A stretch of 64,000 bases of DNA from Sulfobacillus acidophilus DSM 10332 (GCA_000237975.1 CP003179.1:1984001-2048000); one strand, 5' to 3'; shown: positions 27,192-36,580, counted from the stretch's first letter. Notes: a model not told the origin generated them from the letters alone. Program-made: numbers and translations.

Positions 27192-27212
27192 AAAAAGAGG
27201 GCCTAACGGCCC
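27192..27212 (-). terminator. Terminator-like hairpin between aminotransferase and CoA-transferase genes
   Basis: On the minus strand GGGCC-gtta-GGCCC (27212-27199) is followed by TCTTTTTC. The stem overlaps the TAG stop of the aminotransferase gene and ends 4 bp before the CoA-transferase ATG. With only five G-C pairs it may be a partial terminator or attenuator within the operon. Confidence 0.5.
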
Positions 27213-28558
27213 CCTTCCTCCATAATGGTGGCTTCTAACAAGTCGAGCGCTTCATCGAGCATATCCAACGGGGTGGTGAGAGGCGCCAGGAACCGAATCA
27301 CGTTCCCGTAAATCCCGGCCTTTAACACCAATACCCCACGGTCCATCATCCGGTGCAAAATCCGACTGGTCAGCTCGCCTGCCGGCTCCTTGGTCTTTTT
27401 GTCTTGGACCAGTTCCACCCCGACCATGGCGCCCAAACCGCGTACTTCGCCAATGACCGGTGACTTTTCTTGTATCGCCTTCAGCCGACTCATCAAATGT
27501 TCGCCCTGTTTCACCGCCATCCCGAGCAGATCTTCCGATTCGAAGACATCCAACACCGCGTTACCGGCGGCGGTAGCCAACGGGTTACCCACGTAGGTGC
27601 CCCCGATCTGCGAATCGTCGGGCCCATTCATGATCTCCGGTTTGCCAATCACCCCCGACAATGGCACCCCGTCGGCAATCGATTTGGCCATGGTTAATAA
27701 GTCGGGTTGAATCCCGGCATGCTCCGTCGCAAAAAACTTGCCGGTACGGCCAAATCCGGTTTGGACTTCATCGACAATCAACAAAATCCCGTGCTTTTGG
27801 GTGAATTCCCGCAACCAGGGCAAAAACGTCGGCGGCGGCACCACAAAACCGCCTTCGCCTTGCACCGGCTCGACAATCACGGCCGCCAAATCTTCCGGCG
27901 CCACTTGCAATAAGAGCGCTTTTTCAATTGCGCTGTAGCAACGCTCGTCGCAGACGTGATGCTCCTCCCCGGCGCCGTATTCGCACCGATAGGGATATGG
28001 GTACGGCGCGCGATAGACTTCGGGCGCAAACGGACCCATTTTGGCTTTGTAGGGATGGACTTTGCTGGTCAACGACATGGCCATCAGGGTACGGCCGTGA
28101 AAGGCCCGCTCAAAGGACAAGATACCGGCTCGTCCCGTGTAGGCGCGGGCGATTTTCACCGCATTTTCCACCGCTTCGGCCCCGGAGTTGAAAAACACCG
28201 TCGTCGCCGGACCGCCCCCGGGAAAGCGGGCGTTAAGCCGTTCGGCCAAACGTACATAACTTTCGTACGGGACTACGGTGAAGTCGGTGTGTAAAAACCG
28301 GTCGACCTGTTCATGAAGCGCCGCCTTGACCCGATCGTTGGTGTGACCGACATTGAGCACTCCCACACCACCCGTCAAGTCGATAAAGGTGTTCCCGTCG
28401 ATATCGGTCAAAAGGCTGCCGTGCGCCCGGTCAATCACAACCGGGGCGAATACGGACACCGCCCGCGGAGCCGCCTTCTCCAATCGGCTCAACACCGCTT
28501 GGCTCTTGGGCCCCGGAATGGCGGTTTTCAACGAAATATATTTGGTTTGAGTTGCCAT
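27203..28558 (-). CDS. gabT: 4-aminobutyrate / 5-aminovalerate aminotransferase
   Basis: A 451-residue class III PLP aminotransferase. The pyridoxal Lys is in LLTMAKSIADGVPLSG, LIVDEVQTGFGRTGKFFA carries the Asp that contacts the PLP ring, and NSGAEAVENAVKIARAYTGR binds the phosphate; these match GabT/DavT. CDERCYSAIEKALL is also usual in Firmicute GabT. It removes the amino group of 4-aminobutyrate or 5-aminovalerate to a semialdehyde, which the ALDH encoded 56 bp upstream would oxidise. Neighbouring glutaryl-CoA genes favour the C5 substrate. Confidence 0.88.
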   Translation of the reverse strand: MATQTKYISLKTAIPGPKSQAVLSRLEKAAPRAVSVFAPVVIDRAHGSLLTDIDGNTFIDLTGGVGVLNVGHTNDRVKAALHEQVDRFLHTDFTVVPYESYVRLAERLNARFPGGGPATTVFFNSGAEAVENAVKIARAYTGRAGILSFERAFHGRTLMAMSLTSKVHPYKAKMGPFAPEVYRAPYPYPYRCEYGAGEEHHVCDERCYSAIEKALLLQVAPEDLAAVIVEPVQGEGGFVVPPPTFLPWLREFTQKHGILLIVDEVQTGFGRTGKFFATEHAGIQPDLLTMAKSIADGVPLSGVIGKPEIMNGPDDSQIGGTYVGNPLATAAGNAVLDVFESEDLLGMAVKQGEHLMSRLKAIQEKSPVIGEVRGLGAMVGVELVQDKKTKEPAGELTSRILHRMMDRGVLVLKAGIYGNVIRFLAPLTTPLDMLDEALDLLEATIMEEGGR

Positions 28559-28614
28559 AGTGTCCTCCCGTCAATGAGTCTGGTGGAGCGTCGGGGCTCT
28601 CGACACAAATGCCT

Positions 28615-30090
28615 CTAGGTGTCGATTTGCGCCCGCTGCAAGCGTCCGCTGTAATCCACATAGACCGCCTTCCACTCCGTGAAAAAGTCAATCGCCGCTT
28701 CCCCGGATTCCCGGTGGCCATTGCCTGTGCCTTTGGTGCCGCCGAAGGGCAAATGAATTTCTGCCCCGGTGGTTCCCGCATTAATATAGACAATACCGGT
28801 CGCTAAATCACGGATCGCTTGAAAGGCCCGGTTGACATCCTGCGTGAAAATCGACGAGGAAAGGCCGTAACTCACCCGGTTGTTGACCTCGATCGCCTCG
28901 TCGAGAGATTTCACGCGAATCATGGATAATACCGGGCCGAAAATCTCTTCGTTAGCGATCCGCATCTCCGGCGTCACATCGGTAAACAGGGTGGGGAGAT
29001 AGAAATGGCCGTGCGCCAAAGTCGGATCGTCCGGAATCCCCCCGCCGATCTCCAGGTGGGCGCCTTCTTGTTGCCCCAACTCGACATAATGCTGAACTTT
29101 TTCCACCGCCGCTTGATTCACCAAAGGGCCGACATCGGTCTCGGCGGAAAGCCCGTGGCCTAACCGAAGGCCGCGAATGCGCTCTTTCAAGCGGTCTCGC
29201 AAGCGGTCATAAATCCCCTCGTGCACAATAATGCGCGAACAGGCCGTACAACGTTGGCCGGTGGTACCGTAAGCACTCCAGATGATGCCGTCGACCGCCA
29301 GGTCGAGATTCGCATCATCCATGACAATGACCGCGTTTTTACCCCCCAGTTCCAGGGAGACGCGCTTTAAAAGCCCGCCGGCCACCTGCGCCACATGACG
29401 ACCGGTTTCGTTGGATCCGGTAAAGGAAATTAACTGCACCCGCGGATCGGTCAATAACGTCTCGCCGACTTCACGACCGGAACCGAATACCAAGTTGACG
29501 ACGCCCGGCGGAATTCCCGCTTCCTCTAAAATTTTGACCAATTCGTACGCCAAATAGGGTGATTCGGTAGCCGGCTTAAAGACGACCGTATTGCCCGAAA
29601 CCAAGGCCGGGAAAATCTTCCAGGTCGGTATGGCCATCGGAAAGTTCCATGGTGTGATAATACCGGCGACCCCAATGGAATCGCGTAGAGCCATCGCAAA
29701 TTTGTCCGGTAATTCCGACGGGGTGGTGAAACCGAAGCTGCGCCGGCCCTCCCCGGCCATATAAAAGGCCATGTCGATGCCTTCTTGTACGTCGCCCTCG
29801 GCTTCCAAACGCACCTTGCCCATTTCCCGGGTCATTTTTTCCGCCAGTTCCCGCTTGCGGGCTTGTAAAATCTGTCCCACTCGAAACAGGATTTCCCCCC
29901 GCTTGGGTCCCGGCACCTTACGCCAACGTGGATAGGCGTCCGCGGCGGCCGCAATGGCCCGTTCGGTGTCCTGACGGCTGGATAACGGAACTTCTGCTAT
30001 TACCTCTCCATTGGCCGGGTCAATGTCGGGCCGGTATTGCCCGGTTTCCGGCGCTACCCATTGCCCGCCAATAAAGTTGTTCAGTCGCAC
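28615..30090 (-). CDS. Aldehyde dehydrogenase (succinate/glutarate semialdehyde type)
   Basis: A 491-residue NAD(P)-dependent dehydrogenase. [18 protein letters not shown] carries the general-base Glu, [19 protein letters not shown] the catalytic Cys, and [20 protein letters not shown] and [17 protein letters not shown] the cofactor and C-terminal motifs. The start is the GTG at 30090 behind GGGGAGGGAATAGG. It is the first gene of the likely operon ALDH, aminotransferase, CoA-transferase, glutaryl-CoA dehydrogenase. A TATACT box (30150-30155, minus strand) may be its -10. Confidence 0.88.
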   Translation of the reverse strand: MRLNNFIGGQWVAPETGQYRPDIDPANGEVIAEVPLSSRQDTERAIAAAADAYPRWRKVPGPKRGEILFRVGQILQARKRELAEKMTREMGKVRLEAEGDVQEGIDMAFYMAGEGRRSFGFTTPSELPDKFAMALRDSIGVAGIITPWNFPMAIPTWKIFPALVSGNTVVFKPATESPYLAYELVKILEEAGIPPGVVNLVFGSGREVGETLLTDPRVQLISFTGSNETGRHVAQVAGGLLKRVSLELGGKNAVIVMDDANLDLAVDGIIWSAYGTTGQRCTACSRIIVHEGIYDRLRDRLKERIRGLRLGHGLSAETDVGPLVNQAAVEKVQHYVELGQQEGAHLEIGGGIPDDPTLAHGHFYLPTLFTDVTPEMRIANEEIFGPVLSMIRVKSLDEAIEVNNRVSYGLSSSIFTQDVNRAFQAIRDLATGIVYINAGTTGAEIHLPFGGTKGTGNGHRESGEAAIDFFTEWKAVYVDYSGRLQRAQIDT

Positions 30091-30189
30091 CCTATTCCCT
30101 CCCCATTCCCTGCCCCCGGCATCTATCACCCCAGGTCAGGTACACGTCTAGTATACCGAGGGCTAGGAGAAAATGCCATGAAGGCCGAT

Positions 30190-31188
30190 TTACGGCAACG
30201 CCGCCAAAACGCTTTGAATGTCTTTCGCCGCCAAGGGATCCGACGAGACTCGGGAAATCCCGGCCCCGCTGAGTAAAAATTCGACCGAATAAGCGGGAAT
30301 TTCCGCGCGCCCATTGTCATAAGGGTAAAACGTTCCGTCAATCGTCACCCCGCCGCCAAAGCCATAGGCGCCATATCCGGCCATCATGAGAATTTCCGTT
30401 TCTTCAATGGCCGTCCGAATCGTCACCCCGACTAACCCGTCCACCCGCTGACCACTATCGCGGGCATCTCTCAGCATTTGTTGCACGGCGTAGCGGCGCA
30501 CCTCCGACAATCGCTCGGTCACGCCGGTCACTTCTTGATTCCAGAAATTCCAGCCGGAGGTAATGGACCGGGTGCGGTACCCCACCGGCATCACATGGCG
30601 GTAATAACCCACCGCCCAGGTCACCGGCATATAGCCCCGGCTCCATAAGCGATAAAAATCCTCGCCTGTGAGGGGACTCACCAACGGAGTGCGAGGCGGC
30701 CGGAGGGTCGGACCGAACGATACCGCGGTCCCCACTAAACTACAGGTGACCACGGTCCCCTCCCGGGTAAACTGAATTCGGGTGTCGATCACCGCATGGG
30801 CGCCGGCCAGTCGCGCCTCCTCCACCAAGCGCCCCAAGGCATCCGATTTCGCGCGATAATGGGCCCGGATCAGGTTGGCGGCATCAAAATGATCGTCCAA
30901 AAAAATCCGCTGACTCTGGTCGGTCGCCGCATGAAAATAACTGCTCCCGGTCACTTGGGCAATCGGTGTCAGGTGTAGGAGGTCGGCCAGAGCCGTTTCC
31001 GGTACACTAAAGGTACTCATCCAGGGCAATTGGCCTTCCCGCGTGGCCACCACCCGATTCACCGCCTTGGCCGGCAACTGGCCTTTTTCCAAAAGCTCCC
31101 GGTCGCGCGCTTGTTCCGCCTCCGACAATCCTTGAAACCGCCCGTCCGGCGTGGGGCCGGGAGGTTTGGGGCGATTAAACCACGGCAT
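30190..31188 (-). CDS. Tandem YbjQ-like (UPF0145) domain protein
   Basis: A 332-residue cytoplasmic protein with two diverged copies of the YbjQ/heavy-metal-binding-like domain. Copy 1 (about 60-165) has VTGSSYFHAATDQ, RLVEEARLAGAHAVIDTRIQF and VTCSLVGTAVSF; copy 2 (about 175-325) has PVTWAVGYYRHV, QMLRDARDSGQRVDGLVGVTI and YSVEFLLSGAGISRV. These pair a 'G-x-x-x-x-x' strand, an AR..A helix and a valine-rich strand as in UPF0145. The ATG at 31188 follows AGGAGGTGTCAT. It is directly downstream of a sister gene; the function is unknown. Confidence 0.75.
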   Translation of the reverse strand: MPWFNRPKPPGPTPDGRFQGLSEAEQARDRELLEKGQLPAKAVNRVVATREGQLPWMSTFSVPETALADLLHLTPIAQVTGSSYFHAATDQSQRIFLDDHFDAANLIRAHYRAKSDALGRLVEEARLAGAHAVIDTRIQFTREGTVVTCSLVGTAVSFGPTLRPPRTPLVSPLTGEDFYRLWSRGYMPVTWAVGYYRHVMPVGYRTRSITSGWNFWNQEVTGVTERLSEVRRYAVQQMLRDARDSGQRVDGLVGVTIRTAIEETEILMMAGYGAYGFGGGVTIDGTFYPYDNGRAEIPAYSVEFLLSGAGISRVSSDPLAAKDIQSVLAALP

Positions 31189-31198
31189 ATGACACCTC

Positions 31199-32020
31199 CT
31201 ATAAGCCGGTCGCGGAGTCGTTCATCGGCAGCACGAGCTGAGGAGCGGGCATTTCCGACGGCTTCGCCCGTTTCACGGCGGTGCCGACGGCAAAAAATTC
31301 GATCACATGGGCCCCCCATTCATGGTGGTTTTCATGTAATTGCACCCCGACAATGCCTTCCCCGCCCAAATCGGCGGCTTCCGTCTGCATGCGTTCCATG
31401 GCCAGCTCGCGGGCGTCATATAGTCCCTGGGTATAGATTGTGAGCTCTTGATTTTGGCCGACTTGCCGGAGCGATTGCAGGACCCCCTGATGGGCGATGT
31501 GGTACACACACGTCCCCATCACGAGACTAATCGGGCGAAATCCGGTTTTCATCAGCGTCCAAAAATCCTGTCCGGACAAGTCGGATGTAAAGGGTTTGCC
31601 GGCCGGAGTGCGATAAGACGTTCCGTCTTTGGCGCGGATGGCGGTCCCAATGGCGATAAACTCGGCCAAATGTTGACCCCATTCGGCCAGTTTAACCTCT
31701 AACCGCACCCCGATGACGCCATCCGCCTTCAGTTCTTCCGCTTCTTCTTCCATGCGGGACATGGCCAATTCCCGCGCTTGATACATCGCTTGCGAGAGCA
31801 CGGTCATCTCCTGATTTTTGGACCACGCCGCCTGTTGATACCCGATATGATAGATGGACGAGCCCATCACCAGCCCTAACGGCTCAAAACCGGCCTCATC
31901 CACCAAAACAAATTCATTCACGCTTAAATCACTGGTGAACACGTAGCGCGGCGACTCGCGGTTTAACCGCTCTAGCGCATCCGGGGGTAAATCTGCCGGC
32001 GTCGAAGGATTCATGGGCAT
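31199..32020 (-). CDS. Tandem YbjQ-like (UPF0145) domain protein
   Basis: A 273-residue protein with two clear copies of the YbjQ-like domain. LGLVMGSSIYHIGYQ / YQARELAMSRMEEEAEELKADGVIGVRL / HLAEFIAIGTAI in copy 1 repeats as ISLVMGTCVYHIAHQ / YDARELAMERMQTEAADLGGEGIVGVQL / HVIEFFAVGTAV in copy 2. A start at the ATG at 32020 behind AAGGAGGCGGTA is better than the longer frame. It is 10 bp upstream of a similar gene and divergent from hemQ. UPF0145 proteins have been linked to metal binding, but no function is established. Confidence 0.78.
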   Translation of the reverse strand: MPMNPSTPADLPPDALERLNRESPRYVFTSDLSVNEFVLVDEAGFEPLGLVMGSSIYHIGYQQAAWSKNQEMTVLSQAMYQARELAMSRMEEEAEELKADGVIGVRLEVKLAEWGQHLAEFIAIGTAIRAKDGTSYRTPAGKPFTSDLSGQDFWTLMKTGFRPISLVMGTCVYHIAHQGVLQSLRQVGQNQELTIYTQGLYDARELAMERMQTEAADLGGEGIVGVQLHENHHEWGAHVIEFFAVGTAVKRAKPSEMPAPQLVLPMNDSATGL

Positions 32021-32142
32021 TACCGCCTCCTTGAGTGACAAACGACTCTGACCACAGGGCTCCTACCGGATTCGGGAGCCAATTTCAGGATATCACGGCG
32101 AAGAGAGGGTTCATGACATCTTCCCGCGGTTTTTTGCGGTTA

Positions 32143-32151
32143 TGCTATACT
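32143..32151 (+). promoter_or_regulatory. hemQ: Extended -10 promoter of hemQ
   Basis: TGC-TATACT (32143-32151) is an extended -10 box, 50 bp before the hemQ start. The 12-mer TTATGCTATACT is repeated at 36622-36633 in front of the thioesterase gene. No good -35 box is seen, as is usual with extended -10 promoters. Confidence 0.55.
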
Positions 32152-32200
32152 TCCCCCAGAAAGACAGGGACGAATTTCGACCCGCATAGGAGGTGGCGTG

Positions 32201-32962
32201 ATGCCCGAAGCGGTAGAAACAATTGAAGGTTGGTATGCGCTCCATGATTTCCGCCACATCAACTGGGAGAAGATCCGCCAGTTGTCCCCGGCATCCCGCC
32301 AGGAGGCCATCCAAGAACTGGCCCGCGAGATCGAAAAATATCGGTCCGTAGCCGCCGACCAAGGCAGTTTCGGCCTCTTTCAGGTGATTGGCCATAAGGC
32401 GGACGTCCTCTTTTTGCATTTTCGTCCGTCGGTGGACGCTCTCTTGACCCTGGAGACCGACTTCAACCAATTGCGGTTAGGCTCGGCCTTCCCCCAAAGT
32501 TATTCCTATTTTTCGGTGGTTGAGCTCAGTAAATACCTGGCGCGCGGGTTAACCGGCGAAGCGATGCGAACGGCATTACGACCGCGACTGGAACCCCAAA
32601 TCCCGGATCGCGACTACGTATGTTTTTATCCGATGAACAAAAAACGCGAGGGACAGGACAATTGGTACATGCTGAGCCAGGACGAGCGTCGGGAACTCAT
32701 GAAGGGTCACGGCATGATTGGCCATAAGTATCATGAAGAGGTCATCCAAATCATTACCGGCTCACAGGGATTAGACGACTGGGAATGGGGAGTGACCCTG
32801 TTTTCCAACGATGTCTTAGGCTTTAAGAAGTTAATCTACGAGATGCGTTTTGATGAAGCCAGTGCCCGATTTGCCGAATTTGGACCGTTTTTGATCGGTA
32901 AACGCATCGCCCCCGAGGCCTTTATCCAGGGGCTTGAAGCGGGTGCCATGGACGCACCGTAG
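32201..32962 (+). CDS. hemQ: Coproheme decarboxylase HemQ (chlorite-dismutase-like)
   Basis: A 253-residue haem enzyme that converts coproheme III to haem b in the Firmicute/Actinobacterial pathway. YVCFYPMNKKREGQDNWYML contains the catalytic Tyr, LMKGHGMIGHKYHEEVIQII the proximal His region, and GSQGLDDWEWGVTLFSND and EMRFDEASARFAEFGPFLIG are HemQ signatures. The ATG at 32201 follows AGGAGGTGGCGTG. The last 41 bp overlap the end of the convergent lipoprotein gene. No other haem gene is nearby. Confidence 0.92.
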   Translation: MPEAVETIEGWYALHDFRHINWEKIRQLSPASRQEAIQELAREIEKYRSVAADQGSFGLFQVIGHKADVLFLHFRPSVDALLTLETDFNQLRLGSAFPQSYSYFSVVELSKYLARGLTGEAMRTALRPRLEPQIPDRDYVCFYPMNKKREGQDNWYMLSQDERRELMKGHGMIGHKYHEEVIQIITGSQGLDDWEWGVTLFSNDVLGFKKLIYEMRFDEASARFAEFGPFLIGKRIAPEAFIQGLEAGAMDAP

Positions 32963-33683
32963 AAACCATGCGCAAGACGTCCGCCGGCGTGGCCATCCCG
33001 CCGGCCAAGGTCACCAGTTCCCGGCCGGCCAGCCAATCGGCTTCGGCTGCGCCGGGAGCCACCACCAGCAATCCGGGATCCGCCGGTAATCGGCGGAAAA
33101 GCCCGGGATGCGCCAACGAGCGGGCCAATGCGATCGCTTGAGGCGTCGTCGGAGCTTCCACCACCACGAGCCAGCGCTTGACATGCCAGATCACCAGCCC
33201 CGGTTTAGGGTTATAGGCCGTGATCCCCCCCATTTCGAGGCGCCGCCCTTCTATCGGCGGGACGCCATGGGGCCCCAACAGACTATAGGAGGCCAGCCAG
33301 GATAAGACCGACCGCGGAGGAATGGATCCGACTTGAATGCCCCCGAGCGACAACACGGGTTGCCCCATATTCCCCGCCAATAACGGGGACGCATTAAACG
33401 GTTCGGGTTTCGGCACCCGCAAAAGGGTGATGCCGTACCCGCCACGCGAAAAAAATCCGATGCCGGCGGTGGCCGGCTTCCAGGCCGCCGCGGGCGCCAC
33501 AAGGCGGGTCGGCGCCCAGATGGTCAAACCGGTCCGTTGATGCACCCAGGCCAGCGCCCGAGAGAGCGTGGAAAGCCCAGGCGCGGGCTCCTTAACCGGA
33601 TGGGGCCGATCGCTGGCCCCCACCCCACAACCATAGAGTAACCCGCTCAGGAATACGATCAAGACGAGGCGCAACCACCGCAC
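32922..33683 (-). CDS. Predicted lipoprotein of unknown function
   Basis: A 253-residue secreted protein. From the GTG at 33683 (preceded by TGGAGTGG) the N-terminus is RWLRLVLIVFLSGLLYGCGV, a lipoprotein signal peptide with lipobox LLYGC; a longer open frame upstream lacks a ribosome site. The mature part is rich in Pro, Gly and Leu and has no motif I recognise. Its last 41 bp overlap the convergent hemQ gene. It may be attached to the outer face of the membrane; function is unknown. Confidence 0.7.
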   Translation of the reverse strand: MRWLRLVLIVFLSGLLYGCGVGASDRPHPVKEPAPGLSTLSRALAWVHQRTGLTIWAPTRLVAPAAAWKPATAGIGFFSRGGYGITLLRVPKPEPFNASPLLAGNMGQPVLSLGGIQVGSIPPRSVLSWLASYSLLGPHGVPPIEGRRLEMGGITAYNPKPGLVIWHVKRWLVVVEAPTTPQAIALARSLAHPGLFRRLPADPGLLVVAPGAAEADWLAGRELVTLAGGMATPADVLRMVSTVRPWHPLQAPG

Positions 33684-33765
33684 GCATACCACTCCACACC
33701 GACTATATTTTTCCATATCTTTTACTAATACCAACGCATCAAATCGCTTCGGGTTACCACGCATC

Positions 33766-33814
33766 CAAAAAATAATCCGAGGCCCTAGCCATTGTAGTAC
33801 GGGCAGGGCCTCGG
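33766..33814 (-). terminator. Rho-independent terminator
   Basis: CCGAGGCCCT (33777-33786) and AGGGCCTCGG (33805-33814) form a perfect 10-bp stem with an 18-nt loop. On the minus strand it is followed by ATTATTTTTTGG. It lies 45 bp beyond the spore-coat gene stop and ends that transcript. Confidence 0.85.
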
Positions 33815-33858
33815 GACGAGAGAAAACCGTTTCCAGCCGCCGGTGCGTCGGTGATCCG

Positions 33859-34452
33859 TTAGGAGGGCATACCCGGGCTCCGGTTCCAGTCGCTCTCCGT
33901 TTGGATAAACGCGGTCATTTGCTCGTGATTACGCCGAAACCAGTCATTGGGATTATCTTGGGATTCTAGGGGCACATACCAGCCTTGTTGCTCCATGAAT
34001 TTGTAGAATTCGTACGCCGCGTCGAGATAATAGCGGCTCATTTCCGAAAAGGCGCGCCGAAGCCCAACGTGGGAGGCTTCCGTCGCAAACCAAAGAGCTC
34101 GGACGGCCATGTTCTTGTTACAGGACAAGCAATCGCTGGCGATCGTGCGAGCCGAAAAACCCGACTCGACCCGTGGACGCACCGGGGTCGGCGATTGGCT
34201 CGGCATGCCCTTGGGTCGGCCGCTCAATCCGCCGTCAAGATTTTCAAAGCGGCGGTTTAACGCGTCGCCGTTGGCCAAATCAATTAATTCATGGTAGTGG
34301 GTCTCCGCTTTTTGACGCGCGTGACGCAGCATCGCCTCTAAATGGCTATCGTCTACAAAGCTCAGGTAAGCCGTCAGCTTATTGATGTCGGTGGCCAAGG
34401 TCGACGCCATTTCATGAATCGCCAGCAATTCGGCCGGGTTTAATTGTGCCAT
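33859..34452 (-). CDS. Spore coat protein, CotF family
   Basis: A 197-residue protein. LNPAELLAIHEMASTLATDI at the N-terminus (ferritin-like helix with E and H residues) and SDCLSCNKNMAVRAL then FSEMSRYYLDAAYEFYKFME and QQGWYVPL in the second half match the two-helix-pair CotF family, whose C-terminal W-Y-x-P motif is seen here as GWYVPL. The ATG at 34452 follows GAGGAGGTTTGACG. It supports an endospore-forming host. A 60-residue middle segment (SPTPVRPRV) links the halves. Confidence 0.83.
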   Translation of the reverse strand: MAQLNPAELLAIHEMASTLATDINKLTAYLSFVDDSHLEAMLRHARQKAETHYHELIDLANGDALNRRFENLDGGLSGRPKGMPSQSPTPVRPRVESGFSARTIASDCLSCNKNMAVRALWFATEASHVGLRRAFSEMSRYYLDAAYEFYKFMEQQGWYVPLESQDNPNDWFRRNHEQMTAFIQTESDWNRSPGMPS

Positions 34453-34511
34453 CGTCAAACCTCCTCTAAGGGATGGGAATCCGTCAACAGCGTGGCCGGA
34501 ATCCCTACGGC

Positions 34512-35522
34512 TTATACGTCGGCCAAAAATCCGCATAACTGGTGATACGCGGCGTCCCCCCAGACTTGAACCGATTGAAAGCCGGCTGCGGCCTTGCGGC
34601 GATAAATTCCCGAATCGGCGCATTGCTGCAATGCCGCTAGCCACTCCCCGACCGTGTCGCCCACCACGAACACCGCTTCCCGTTGTGGCCGGGAGAGCCC
34701 GATGGCCCCGGAAGCGCGACAAATCACCGGACGGCCATAGCCCATCGCTTCCAGAATTTTATTCTGGGCACCCGATCCGGTCCCCACCGGACTGATGGCC
34801 ACACCATGGGTACGATAGACGGTGAGCAAATCCTCCACAAATCCGCGGCCGTCCACACCGGGAGCGCGATAGGCCTCACTGCCGCGGCCGACCAGGGTTA
34901 ACCGATAACCCCGAGATGCCAACGACGGCCAAATTCGTTCGAGAAACCAAGTTATGCCCAACCGGTTAGGGAGATAGCGGAAATTGCCGACCATGACCAA
35001 AGCCTTGGGGTCGGCCGGATCCAACCAGACTTTTTCGTTCACTCCGTTCGGCACGACGGCGGTCTCGAGGCCGTACTGGCGTAGCCATAGCCGATCCGGT
35101 TCGGCACTGACCCACACTTGGTCAAATTGCCGACCGTACGCCACTTCCCGGCGACCGATACCCGCTAACGTCAGGCGTTTAGACCAGGTGATCCGGGAAA
35201 ACCCTAATCGGCGGCGATACCAATCGAGAGAATCCGTCAAATCCAGCACGCGCCGGGGGGCCGGCAGGGATAACGCGAGAGGGGCTGCCGCCAATTGAAA
35301 GGCAATGACGATGTCAGTGGCGGGCGCACTGCCTGGCCCTCGGCTGTGCCAAAAGTAAGGCGGCCAGAAGTGGGCCGGCAGGCCGACGGGAGGACGGCGG
35401 GCATCCACCCACTGAAGGTCGTCGGCCAGCCTATTCACAGCCTCGACAAGCCCTTTGAGGCGATAGACATCCCCTTGGGGCGGTCCGGCGGGCGACACCC
35501 GTGTCACAAGCGTCACCCTCAT
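34512..35522 (-). CDS. Glycosyltransferase family 4-like protein
   Basis: A 336-residue GT-B fold transferase. The N-terminal half begins MRVTLVTRVSPAGPPQGDVYR and the C-terminal half has VPNGVNEKVW, VGNFRYLPN, YRLTLVGRGS and GSGAQNKILEAMGYGRPVIC, the nucleotide-sugar binding region with the conserved Glu. It overlaps the previous glycosyltransferase gene by 4 bp (ATGA), so both are co-translated. Sugar donor and acceptor are unknown; a polysaccharide or glycoprotein role is likely from context. Confidence 0.85.
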   Translation of the reverse strand: MRVTLVTRVSPAGPPQGDVYRLKGLVEAVNRLADDLQWVDARRPPVGLPAHFWPPYFWHSRGPGSAPATDIVIAFQLAAAPLALSLPAPRRVLDLTDSLDWYRRRLGFSRITWSKRLTLAGIGRREVAYGRQFDQVWVSAEPDRLWLRQYGLETAVVPNGVNEKVWLDPADPKALVMVGNFRYLPNRLGITWFLERIWPSLASRGYRLTLVGRGSEAYRAPGVDGRGFVEDLLTVYRTHGVAISPVGTGSGAQNKILEAMGYGRPVICRASGAIGLSRPQREAVFVVGDTVGEWLAALQQCADSGIYRRKAAAGFQSVQVWGDAAYHQLCGFLADV

Positions 35523-36580
35523 CGTTGCGCCGCCTGTCGGAGCACCGTCAGGGTGCGGTTCCAGCCGTCTTCGGCATTAAAGTTTTTTTGGACCACCCGA
35601 CGGGCCGCCCGACTTAAGGGCTCATAGTGGGCCAGTCCATACTCCATCGCCGTCACCAACTCTTTCGGACGCCCGGGTTCCACCACCAAAGCCGGATCGA
35701 TGGGCTCGACCATCGCGGGTTGCGCGCCGACCCGTGTCACCACCGGTACAACGCCCAGCGCCATGGCATCCAAGACGGTATAGGGTGCCCCTTCTTTCCA
35801 AGACGGATGGACCAAAAGGTCAATGGTTTCCAAAAACGATGCGGGGTTTTCTTGCCATCCCGCCCACCTCACGTGCGGCAAGGAGGCCGCCCCTTTCTCT
35901 ACCGTATCCCGCAAAGGCCCGTCGCCCGCAATCCGCCAATGCCATTCGGGGCGCATGCGGGCGGCTTCTAATAACACGTCCAAGCCCTTTTCCGGCGAGA
36001 GTCGCCCCAAAAAGCCGACCCGGGGCGGATTCGAAAGATATCGCGCGTTGTCGGATGACGGTGCCGGCACCCCGTTCGGGATGAAATGCGCCCGTCGGTT
36101 GCCCACGCGGGCGACCGCCCATGCGTAATCCGCCGGGGTCATGGTAATAATGGCGGCACTCCGGCGGGCCGCCCACTGTTCCAGTTGATGAAACAGCCGA
36201 CGTCGCCAACCGGGCCACGTAGGGTCCTGAAAAACCAAGCCATGAGCGGTATAAACCACCGGCACGCCCACTCGCGCCCCGACCCAGCGGGCGAGAATAC
36301 CGGCTTTGGAGCTATGCGCGTGGACCACATCATACCCTTGACGCATCAGGCGTCCTAAGGCGCGGGCCGCCCGACTGTCGGAGCCTAAGTCAATCTCCCG
36401 GGTCAATTCCGGTATCGTGACAATCGTGGCATATCCGTCCACCAAGGCATCAATCCAATGGCCACCACCATGCGCCACCGTCACCATGATACCGTGGTCG
36501 GCCAAAAATCGGGTCAATTCGGCCACATGGCGTTGGGCGCCGCCGGCTTCACCACCGGTAATGACCTCCAACACCCGCAC
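35519..36580 (-). CDS. Glycosyltransferase family 4
   Basis: A 353-residue transferase. GGEAGGAQRHVAELTRFL near the N-terminus, DVVHAHSSKAGILARWVG, PNGVPAPSS, VGFLGRLSPEKGLDVLLEA and HPSWKEGAPYTVLDAMALG (Glu...Asp version of the EX7E motif) place it with the GT4 family (PimB/WaaG type). The GTG at 36580 follows GGGAGGAG; the frame extends 6 codons further through that site. First of a two-gene unit with the overlapping glycosyltransferase. Confidence 0.88.
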   Translation of the reverse strand: MRVLEVITGGEAGGAQRHVAELTRFLADHGIMVTVAHGGGHWIDALVDGYATIVTIPELTREIDLGSDSRAARALGRLMRQGYDVVHAHSSKAGILARWVGARVGVPVVYTAHGLVFQDPTWPGWRRRLFHQLEQWAARRSAAIITMTPADYAWAVARVGNRRAHFIPNGVPAPSSDNARYLSNPPRVGFLGRLSPEKGLDVLLEAARMRPEWHWRIAGDGPLRDTVEKGAASLPHVRWAGWQENPASFLETIDLLVHPSWKEGAPYTVLDAMALGVVPVVTRVGAQPAMVEPIDPALVVEPGRPKELVTAMEYGLAHYEPLSRAARRVVQKNFNAEDGWNRTLTVLRQAAQR

